The notes under the pieces are model-generated. The model was not told the DNA's origin. It saw only the letters and a program-made list of their open reading frames with translations, and made no database searches. A stretch of DNA of 64,000 nt from Sphaerulina vaccinii (taxonomy: Eukaryota; Ascomycota; Dothideomycetes; Mycosphaerellales; Mycosphaerellaceae), in NCBI GenBank assembly GCA_022570795.1, contig JAKUDP010000009.1:558001-622000 (forward strand). The letters are read 5' to 3'. Positions 57,498-64,000 of this stretch are shown in pieces. The first letter of the stretch is position 1; every line of letters starts with the position of its first letter. The position numbers and the translations under genes were made by a program.

Positions 57498-58232
57498 ACG
57501 TATATGGTCGTAGTGTTTGGAGCGTAGCAGAATTGGACTGTCAAAGTACATGACTAGTGCTGTCCCCAGGGTATCACTGCTGTTCGCTGACTCGATCCAG
57601 GTCTCTCGGCGCTATCTCGAGCGGGTTGACAATCGAAGAATGTTGCTGGTAATATTTGTGGTATGAGATGGATGGATCGATTAGAAAGCTGAATAAGCGG
57701 CTCCACTGTATCATATCGCATCTCCCATCAACACTCTCCCTCACTTCATCAGACACGCAGATAAAAAAAAAATCCTGGGTGGACCATATGCATATCGCCA
57801 TCGTCTGACGAGGAATATAGTGATGCTGACAGCTCTGCACATGCACGCTTGGAGAATAGACTAGTAGACGGGGCACGCCGACTTCTACTCCCTCTTCTCA
57901 GAGACAGCCTCTGTCGCACAACTCAAGTCTAGGCCATAATCTATCTCCACAAGAGCATCTACAGGACGAGATCAGGAACCAAGAATGCACACTGCTTGCG
58001 TTCCTTGATGACGCGAAGCCTCGAATAGCTTGTGCAAAAGCTTACGCGGCCTAGCTCGCGTGTTCTCCAGACCACCGGGTCAGTACAGTAACTTCCAGGA
58101 CTTGTATATGAGACCTTGACTACGCGTTTCAGAGCGTTCTCCTGCATTTTGAGCGTCTGCGTTTCAGCGAGCATTTCCTGAAGTCTGGACATTGTGGGAT
58201 AGAATTCGAGCAATCTGCCCCAACACATCGCA
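57498..58232. other. Intergenic region upstream of LicD-like gene
   Basis: About 735 bp with no supported gene. Short minus-strand frames (57574-57876, 57959-58228) lack motifs. An A-run of about 10 occurs near 57768. Confidence 0.4.
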
Positions 58233-59099
58233 ATGCATATACCATTTGAGCTTATCCTGTGCTCTTTGCTTTCTGTTCAAAGCTCGACGGCATCTCCGGT
58301 CATCACTAAAAGAGACGCTGATTTCGAGAGCGTGCACACAAGACTAGACAGGTCTTATGTTGATCAAGAGCTGGATCGACCAAGGAAGTACTTCCACGAA
58401 AGCACCTTCCACACGCACTACGATGGCCGTTTCGGAGACCAACAATTGAAGTACGATGAGAAGCAAACTCATCTATCAACCTTAATACGCTCATATCTAA
58501 CAACCATGAACGAGATCGGAATCGAAACGTGGCTGATGCATGGTACACTACTCGGATGGTACTGGAACAGAAGCAACATGCCTTGGGATTCTGACTTGGA
58601 TGTCATGGTATCGGAATCGTCCATACATTTCTTGGCTGCGTACTACAACATGACAGTTCATCACTATGGCCGAAAAGTGAGAGGGAAAGTCGAGAAGAAC
58701 CGACATGACTATCTTCTGGAGATCAATCCGCACTTTCGGGAGAGTGAAGACGACAAGGACAACAGGATCGATGCCCGCTGGATCGATATGAACACGGGGC
58801 TTTTTATCGATATCACGACACTTCGAAGGAACGGGACGGCAGAGGACAGTGAAGCTATGATGGTGAAGGATGGCCATCATTATCAATTCGACGACATCTA
58901 TCCTCTGAGAGAAAGCGTCTTTGAGAAGACGCCCGTGCTGGTACCATATGCATATGCAGATATTTTGGTTGAGGAATATGGTGACCAAGCGTTGGCTGAT
59001 GTGTATCATGAGAATCATCACTTCGATGTTAAGAAGGGCGCTTGGGTGCCACAGAAGATGGCAGTGTTGAGCAATGGACACGATGATACGACAACTTGA
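58233..59099 (+). CDS. Secretory LicD-family protein
   Basis: A single exon of 288 aa with an N-terminal signal peptide (about residues 1-20). The LicD/nucleotidyltransferase-like core shows TWLMHGTLLGWYWNRSNMPWDSDLDVMV with the acidic DxDLD near residue 119, then IDARWIDMNTGLFIDITTL and an ending HPLR-like YPLRESVFEKTPVLVPY. Fungal relatives include Mnn4-type proteins needed for mannosylphosphate on glycans and other phosphotransferases that modify surface sugars. It probably acts in the Golgi/secretory lumen. Whether it is catalytic or regulatory cannot be told. Confidence 0.85.
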   Translation: MHIPFELILCSLLSVQSSTASPVITKRDADFESVHTRLDRSYVDQELDRPRKYFHESTFHTHYDGRFGDQQLKYDEKQTHLSTLIRSYLTTMNEIGIETWLMHGTLLGWYWNRSNMPWDSDLDVMVSESSIHFLAAYYNMTVHHYGRKVRGKVEKNRHDYLLEINPHFRESEDDKDNRIDARWIDMNTGLFIDITTLRRNGTAEDSEAMMVKDGHHYQFDDIYPLRESVFEKTPVLVPYAYADILVEEYGDQALADVYHENHHFDVKKGAWVPQKMAVLSNGHDDTTT

Positions 59100-59292
59100 A
59101 TGATAATCCGTACCACATCTTGCTAACATTCCGCGCACACACCATTATTCTCGACTGAAAATTTGGCAAGACCCTATCGGGTTGCTCTTACCACATAATC
59201 TGACCTTCATATTCGATTACCATCACTCCGACCTTATCCGTCAAGCAGCAATCCAACTGCCAAGCCCTTGCCGGGGTAGCTCAATCGGTAGA

Positions 59293-59346
59293 GTACGTTA
59301 AATCATACAATAATTAATCAGCATCGAATGCTAACGAACTCTCCAG
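59293..59346 (+). other. Intron 1 within tRNA-Lys (54 bp)
   Basis: It begins gtacgt, has the branch-like aatgctaacga and ends ctccag. It splits the 3' strand of the D stem between ga and gc. Its 3' half shares aatgctaacga with intron 2. Confidence 0.75.
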
Positions 59347-59381
59347 GCGTGTGGCTCTTAGTCAAAAAGATTACCTCAAGG

Positions 59382-59434
59382 GTAAGATGCATCACCACAT
59401 CAATACCTGAATCAAATGCTAACGACTTCTTCAG
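59382..59434 (+). other. Intron 2 within tRNA-Lys (53 bp)
   Basis: It begins gtaaga, has aatgctaacga and ends cttcttcag. It lies in the variable loop, between nucleotides 46 and 47 of the assembled tRNA. Confidence 0.75.
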
Positions 59435-59448
59435 TCGTGGGTTCGAGC

Positions 59449-59501
59449 GTGAGTATCATCCATCAATCAGCAGTAATAACCATCATCTGACATTGTTTCA
59501 G
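59449..59501 (+). other. Intron 3 within tRNA-Lys (53 bp)
   Basis: It begins gtgagt, has a branch-like atctgacat and ends tttcag. It separates the T loop from the 3' strand of the T stem (after nucleotide 60) and breaks the B box. Confidence 0.75.
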
Positions 59502-59542
59502 CCCACCTTCGGCTATTCCTATACAAAGTCTAAAGACCTTCC

Positions 59543-59556
59543 TTTTTGCACTTTTT
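59543..59556 (+). terminator. Probable Pol III terminator of the tRNA-Lys locus
   Basis: Two T5 runs (59543-59547 and 59552-59556) lie 29 nt downstream of the tRNA end on the sense strand, as expected for RNA polymerase III termination. Confidence 0.55.
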
Positions 59557-59670
59557 GTCGACTACTTGTAATCAACACTCTTTTGCTACAGTCGATTCTC
59601 TGCTTTGTACAGGCATGACGACTTTTGCTGAACGGACGTCTTTTTGAGCTGTCACCGAGACCAAATTTCT

Positions 59671-59738
59671 GCCACCTCACCTGAGTCACCTCCGATAACA
59701 CAAAAGTCGTGCTACTGGTGGCCGCACGTCGAGCTGAA
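59671..59738. repeat. Dispersed short repeat, copy A
   Basis: It is nearly identical to 62669-62734, sharing cacctcac, agtcacctccgataacacaaa, and ctggtggccgcacgtcgagctga with only a few substitutions and single-base indels. The nature of the element is unknown. Confidence 0.65.
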
Positions 59739-60022
59739 TCATTCGGCTGTTTCTGTAGTAACTTCTTTTTCGCTATTTTCCAAGGTCGATCTGCTAGTAA
59801 AGAGTAGGTTTTAGTTCCATCGTAAAGACTTTCCACCTCTTCCACCTTTTGTCTTTTGCTGGACCGCTTGGATCTCCTTCATTATTTAGCTACACTTACT
59901 ATCTCTGTTAGATACTAGCTTGTAGCTTGGTGACTGAGCAGCCGTCCATTGAGAAATCCCACTGCTGCTCAATTCAAAAGCACCTATGAGCACCATCACT
60001 ACGTACAATGTAAGGAGTACTG

Positions 60023-61345
60023 TCAAGGTGCGATGTCCAGCCCTTTCAGTCTAGGAAGCAGTTGCACATCTCTGATATCATCATGCTGCAACACCCAAGC
60101 CATGAATCTCTCGGTCCCAATTCCCCAACCGCTGGTTTTCCAAGGTCGTAAGCCCCGCATGTCCACATACCATCGATACTCTTCCGGATCAACTTGATGC
60201 TGCTTCAAAGCCTCCAGAGTGTCGCTCAGGGAAGCATGTCTCTCTCCACAACCTAGCACTTCTCCCAACCCAAAGAGCAAGTCTCCTGCTTTCGCCTTAT
60301 TGCGATTCTCGGCGCTGGTATAGGCTTGGTAGAAAGGTGCACTCAAGTGATCAATCTCTGTCAACCACACCGCGCCTCCGAAGAGCTCAATGAGCATCCT
60401 TTCACCTTTCCGAGTGATCTTCTTACCGAACTCCGGCTTATTTGCTACCGCATATTCCCACATCTCATCTGTCAGTGAAGGCAGAGCTAAAGCCTCGTCC
60501 AAAGTGATGATTGGGAAGGCGTTTCCATGTCTCATGTAAAGTTCCAGTAGGTCGGTCATGTGAGCTGTCGATCCAGCATAGCGCTCGATCACCATATGGT
60601 GTGATTTCAGGAAGGCCCTGGTCAACGACACAACATACTGGTTTGCGATATTGATGGCAGAATCCAGACCTCCCAGTAACTCGCACTCGACATGGCAGAA
60701 CTGGTTCAAGTGCGTGGCATCTGGATCTTCGCCTCGACAGGATGTACCCACGTAGTAGACGCCAGGGACGCCAGACTCCAGTCGTAGCGCGTATTCGAGA
60801 AGGAATTGCTGGGAGTCGGCCAGATAGGTTTGTTGGCCATTGAGCTCGATGGAGACGGGCATGGAGTCAGACCCGAAACCCATCGGCGAGGAGATACTTC
60901 CGGTCGTCAAAGGGACTATGAGGTATTTATAATCCACTTCTGAAGACCGAAAGAAGTCTGTTGAGGAATTGAAGAGCGTATTCTGAAGCCGGAACAGCGA
61001 TGTGTGCCAGGGTGATTGCAGAGCAGAGAGCGCGTAGTTCTTGGGATCCCTCCATAGACTTCGACCTGTCGAGAGAGGCTTGCAACACTCGATAGACTCA
61101 TCGTCACAGGTAGAGGTCGAGGAGGATGTATCATTGGCAAGACTTCCGGATTCGCTGTGAATGCTTGCGCTATCATCACTGTCGGCAAAGATCTCGCGAA
61201 CATCCAATGTGCTCGCCGTCTTTGTTACAGCTGAGGGCATAGTAGTGAAACTGGTGATAGCGTCCATGCTTGGTGTGGGCCAGATGTGAGCAAAGAATGA
61301 GGAAGCTCTCGCTGGAAACTGGCAATTGATGATCGTAGGCGACAT
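60023..61345 (-). CDS. Stand-alone class II asparaginyl-tRNA-synthetase-like enzyme (asparagine synthetase A-like)
   Basis: A single exon of 440 aa from the ATG at 61345. The first 90 residues are Ser/Thr/Asp-rich and show no OB-fold anticodon-binding domain. The catalytic core of the AspRS/AsnRS group follows: LEYALRLESGVPGVYYVGTS, motif 2 CRGEDPDATHLNQFCHVECE, and motif 3 GWGIGTERFMAWVL with the ATP-contacting Arg. It has the amide-group WYVDMRGLRPWKTSG segment typical of AsnRS-derived enzymes. Lacking an anticodon domain, it is unlikely to charge tRNA normally. By analogy with AsnRS-related asparagine synthetases it may activate Asp or another acid as an adenylate. Its neighbour is a UstYa-like oxidase. 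Confidence 0.83.
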   Translation of the reverse strand: MSPTIINCQFPARASSFFAHIWPTPSMDAITSFTTMPSAVTKTASTLDVREIFADSDDSASIHSESGSLANDTSSSTSTCDDESIECCKPLSTGRSLWRDPKNYALSALQSPWHTSLFRLQNTLFNSSTDFFRSSEVDYKYLIVPLTTGSISSPMGFGSDSMPVSIELNGQQTYLADSQQFLLEYALRLESGVPGVYYVGTSCRGEDPDATHLNQFCHVECELLGGLDSAINIANQYVVSLTRAFLKSHHMVIERYAGSTAHMTDLLELYMRHGNAFPIITLDEALALPSLTDEMWEYAVANKPEFGKKITRKGERMLIELFGGAVWLTEIDHLSAPFYQAYTSAENRNKAKAGDLLFGLGEVLGCGERHASLSDTLEALKQHQVDPEEYRWYVDMRGLRPWKTSGWGIGTERFMAWVLQHDDIRDVQLLPRLKGLDIAP

Positions 61346-61599
61346 TCTCAAAGGAACTCCGACTCATGAAGTAGTATCGCTGGCAATTCACGCTGGCTGA
61401 GTCATGCAAGATGTTCCACACTGGATGTCAAGGCCTCCTAGAGTCTGCGGCAAGACCGAAGTTGGTGGCCGCACGAAGTGTCTGGTCACGTTTGTCAGCT
61501 TCTCGCATACCTCATATCCGATATGACACTCACAACGACCTCTATGCTCCCTCGACTCGATTGACATTTGCCAAAATACCAGACGATCAAACAAGAGAG

Positions 61600-62486
61600 A
61601 TGAAAACCGAATATCAGCCCTGTCCATCTACATCTGATCTCTGCAGTAATGCAGAGAGCACCCCTTGTTTGGATGAGCACGGCATATGGCCCAAGCAGAA
61701 GAGCTCATGGCTCGCATCAAGACTGGCGCTCTGGACAGTCGCGACTTTGTTCGTGACTGCAACGCTCGTGAATGCCGTCATATTCGTGCAAAGAAGCACA
61801 TCCTCGCAACAGCATGTCCCTCTCATGTGGAACTACTTTTGTATGTTGCACGGCTACTACAACTCTTGGCCGGCGACTGACTTTGCATAGTGCAAGACTC
61901 AAGTGGCAGCACATATTCCCAAGTTCAAGAACGAACATATTGGGATTACGATGATGACTTCCTCGACTTCAACACCACTCGGGCAACAGAATTCTGGAGA
62001 ACACTATTTCCCTGTAAGCTTTGATGGCGTGCATTTCAGGTCGCTGGAGTCGGACTAACGATCGCTGTAGTGGGTGAAGGCATCATCGGCCTCTCCGACG
62101 AGCAAGTCGCCAATATGGGTCTTCCGGATTCAATTCGAGGCAGAACAGATCCCACCAAGCATCTCTTCTTGGTAGGAGCTTTCCATCAGCTACACTGCCT
62201 AGGCGTTCTACGCAAGCACACCATGACCTTGTTCCAAAAGCCAGAGTTCACAATAGGCGAAGCAACTTACCACCATACCATGCATTGTGTGGATATCCTG
62301 CGCCAGGCTTTGATGTGCAATTCGGACTCAACTCTGATTAAGAAAGTTGAAGGTCAGTGGCCTGGGGATGGCCAGATTCTCCAGTGTCGCAATTTCGAGG
62401 CGTTGACACAATGGACAACCGAGCATGCCTACATCTCCGCGCCCGACCTTCCAGAAGACGTGTTTCCTGCGGTAGGGCATTCATAG
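61600..62486 (+). CDS. UstYa-like (DUF3328) oxidase
   Basis: Exons 61600-61840, 61891-62013 and 62071-62486 with 50- and 57-bp introns (branch sites ctgac, ctaac) give 259 aa. An N-terminal cytosolic tail precedes one membrane segment (near residues 40-62: LWTVATLFVTATLVNAVIFV). The lumenal domain has both copper-site motifs, HQLHC near residue 160 and HTMHC near residue 191. UstYa-family proteins carry out oxidative cyclisation, halogenation or hydroxylation in fungal peptide and other metabolite pathways. The gene is divergent from the aaRS-like gene, 254 bp apart, so co-regulation is likely (inference). No RiPP precursor with repeated cores was seen nearby. Confidence 0.88.
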
Positions 62487-62830
62487 CAAAGGCTTGGATG
62501 TAGACATTGTGAATAGCTCGTCAACACATTTGAGTCTGCCGAATCTCTATTCCCCCTTTGGGACGATTGGTGTGAAAGTGATGGCCTTGTCGCAACATGG
62601 TAGCTGAAGGAGAGAGGGAGAGAGCAAAAGTCGCAGTAGGCGGAGAATGCTGAATAAGCATGTTGGTGTCACCTCACCGAGTCACCTCCGATAACACAAA
62701 CTCGCGCTGCTGGTGGCCGCACGTCGAGCTGATCTTGACTATGTGTCATTGGTCGTAGACACTAGTGAAAATGGGTTGCATGTCAAGATTCAGTACTGCT
62801 CACCTAAAGCATCTGCCCGCCTTCTAAATC
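62487..62830. other. Intergenic region with dispersed repeat copy B
   Basis: About 344 bp between the UstYa-like and P-loop genes. It contains the 66-bp dispersed repeat and otherwise nothing recognised. Confidence 0.5.
62669..62734. repeat. Dispersed short repeat, copy B
   Basis: It is the near-identical partner of 59671-59738, in the same orientation, on the far side of the aaRS-like and UstYa-like genes, about 3 kb away. Together the two copies bracket that gene pair. Confidence 0.65.
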
Positions 62831-63481
62831 ATGGCAAAGACAAGCTCATCACCACAACCAAGCATGAAACCTCTACCCATAGTGCACATCAACGGATTTC
62901 CAGGCACCGGCAAGCTCACGATCGCAGGCAAGCTCGCCGCTCGACTGAACATCCTCTTTGAGGACCTCTCAATCGAGCAAGCTGCGCCACCTAATTCTGC
63001 CCGGCTGGTCCACAATCATCTCCTCATTGATCCGGCCAATGCTGTCCTGCACAGGACACAACCAGGTTACCAAACTCTACGTAAAGCAATAAGAGACGCT
63101 GTGTTCACGAGCCTTGTCGAGGAAAGGTCAACATACGAAGCAATCTATATCTTCACAGATTGGCAATCTGGAGATGCCACTGGCAGTTCAGTCTGCGAGG
63201 AATTCTGTACTATGGCAAAAGCACGAGGCTCTGTTCTCATTCCTATCATCATCAAGTGCAATGAAGAGGAGAACGTGCGCAGACTGGCAGGCACGGAGAG
63301 ATCGAAACATGGCAAGATTACCGATGTTGACTTGCTTCTGCAGTTCAGAAAGCAAGTAGACCCGCCCCCAGTATTCCGGTTCGACGACCATGAGCATAGA
63401 ATCGAGGTTGATGTCACGGATATGAGTGCCGAAGAGGCAGCTGATGTCATGTTCACACATGTCGTCAAGTTAGTTTCGTGA
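62831..63481 (+). CDS. P-loop nucleotide kinase-like protein
   Basis: A single exon of 216 aa. A Walker A GFPGTGKLT lies near residues 23-31, followed by the helix IAGKLAARLN. Further on are YEAIYIFTDWQSGD in the Walker B position and IKCNEEENVRRLAGTERSKHGKITD, which resembles the lid region of small-molecule kinases. The size and layout resemble the adenylate/shikimate or chloramphenicol-phosphotransferase type of kinases. The substrate is unknown. It is on the same strand as the UstYa-like gene. Confidence 0.78.
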   Translation: MAKTSSSPQPSMKPLPIVHINGFPGTGKLTIAGKLAARLNILFEDLSIEQAAPPNSARLVHNHLLIDPANAVLHRTQPGYQTLRKAIRDAVFTSLVEERSTYEAIYIFTDWQSGDATGSSVCEEFCTMAKARGSVLIPIIIKCNEEENVRRLAGTERSKHGKITDVDLLLQFRKQVDPPPVFRFDDHEHRIEVDVTDMSAEEAADVMFTHVVKLVS

Positions 63482-64000
63482 GCTTGATTGTTTGGTTTGT
63501 GAATAGTAGGTTTATTGAGCTATAACGTGGGATGTCGCCTTGTATATAGCGATTGTATGGCATAAACTGGTTCGAGCTCTTCAAGAACGTCATAAGTTCT
63601 CCACGGTGCTGAGTTCGACAAGGTGCGTATACTGCGCAGCATATGTTGGGCCAGCTAAAGACCAGCCATTGCTATCACTATATCGAAGCACAAGACACAA
63701 CAAACTGCTGGCCCATGTCATCTGGACTCTAGATGTCTCGTAACTCGTACAGTCTGAGATAAGATGTGATGCTAAGCTAGGTACAAAGCTGGTTGATGGC
63801 TATGACAGACTTGTTTGTAGGGTTTTCGCAAGCTCTCGTGCCCTCTCGACCAGACGGGGCAAGTTGCTGGCCCGTGGACCAGCTCGCATAGAAATATGCC
63901 TCGAGTATGTTGTATGGAACCTTGCAGGACACGGGAATTGAACGGGCTCTTCATGATAGTCGTAGTTCTCCAAGAGCATCTGCCCTCTCCCGATGAAGTG
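63482..64000. other. Distal region to the window end
   Basis: About 520 bp without a supported gene. Short frames occur on both strands. A minus-strand B-box-like ttcaattcccg near 63940 is not accompanied by a tRNA fold. Confidence 0.4.

Larger units (their letters stand above)
59270..59514 (+). tRNA. tRNA-Lys(CUU) split by three spliceosomal-type introns plus a tRNA intron
   Basis: Reading 59270-59292, 59347-59381, 59435-59448 and 59502-59514 together gives 85 nt. Removing a 12-nt canonical tRNA intron one base after the anticodon (59361-59372, gtcaaaaagatt) leaves exactly 73 nt. Acceptor stem gccggggn-style pairing with cttcggc is complete (two G-U), the D stem gctc/gagc forms only after removing segment 1, and the T stem gtggg/cccac forms only after removing segment 3. 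The anticodon loop reads ctcttaa, anticodon CUU. The anticodon stem has one T-T mismatch (29:41). The A box is at 59277-59288; the B box is split after ggttcgagc. T-runs follow at 59543-59556. The three removed segments are listed separately. It might be a pseudogene, but the fit is too exact for chance. Confidence 0.85.
59515..60022. other. Intergenic region downstream of tRNA-Lys
   Basis: About 500 bp with several T-rich runs (ttttgc at 59580, 59628 and 59855 among others) and one copy of a 66-bp dispersed repeat. No coding gene is seen. Confidence 0.5.

Noticed and set aside
57574..58228. Two minus-strand frames of 89-100 codons upstream of the LicD-like gene
   Set aside because: No motif, no neighbour logic and no conserved composition.
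63920..64000. Minus-strand B-box-like motif near the window end, possible tRNA
   Set aside because: The flanking bases do not form T, anticodon, D or acceptor stems, and no A box is present within the expected distance.
9356..64000. CRISPR arrays, operons, Shine-Dalgarno sites
   Set aside because: The sequence is eukaryotic; no spaced identical repeats of that kind were seen, and bacterial-style signals are not expected.

Overview
The window reads as a piece of a filamentous ascomycete nuclear genome, most likely a Dothideomycete (inference). Genes are closely spaced and carry short introns of about 50-70 bp with GT..AG ends and CTAAC/CTGAC branch sites. The proteins are typical of Pezizomycotina: Tom70, a Prp24-type U4/U6 factor, Iec3, Nop13, UstYa-like and GH76 families. 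The first 8.4 kb is a TpA-saturated, CpA/TpG-poor block of the kind left by repeat-induced point mutation (RIP).

Layout. 1-8430: RIP-degraded repeat DNA with only relics of coding sequence. 8.4-20.4 kb: a secreted FMN-dependent hydroxy-acid oxidase-like enzyme, a multi-exon acidic protein of unknown function, two SINE-like repeats, Tom70 (-), a class IV aminotransferase/ADC-lyase-like enzyme, a GPI-type GH76 mannanase and mitochondrial ribosomal protein L22 (-). 21-35 kb: Prp24-like factor, a CCCH protein (-), a carboxylesterase (-) and a very long Ser-rich protein (-). 34.7-37.3 kb is gene-poor. 37-46 kb: a fungal-specific transcription factor with an unresolved N-terminus, a microsomal-type epoxide hydrolase, an ankyrin protein, an NTF2-like protein and a four-TM Sur7/PalI-like protein (-). 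45.4-46.9 kb is repeat-rich, with three more SINE-like copies and a foldback. 46.9-56 kb: Nop13 (-) head to head with Iec3, a small Cys-rich protein, an unknown basic protein, an aldose 1-epimerase (-) and an amidase (-). 56.5-64 kb: an NAD-dependent epimerase, a LicD-like protein, a split tRNA gene, a stand-alone asparaginyl-tRNA-synthetase-like enzyme (-), a UstYa-like oxidase and a P-loop kinase-like protein.

The standout is at 59270-59514. A tRNA-Lys(CUU) gene can be assembled only if three GT..AG segments of 53-54 bp, with spliceosomal branch-site motifs, are removed in addition to a 12-nt canonical tRNA intron. The result is exactly 73 nt with paired acceptor, D and T stems. A second notable signal is a five-copy family of 165-175 bp elements with a tRNA-like A box, a hairpin whose stem is kept while its sequence changes, and TTTTGC tails.

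Most genes here are unrelated housekeeping or metabolic loci. The only plausible functional grouping is the aaRS-like, UstYa-like and P-loop trio at 60-63.5 kb, which could be a small specialised-metabolism locus (inference). Splice sites and starts were assigned by eye and checked for frame; no similarity search was run.
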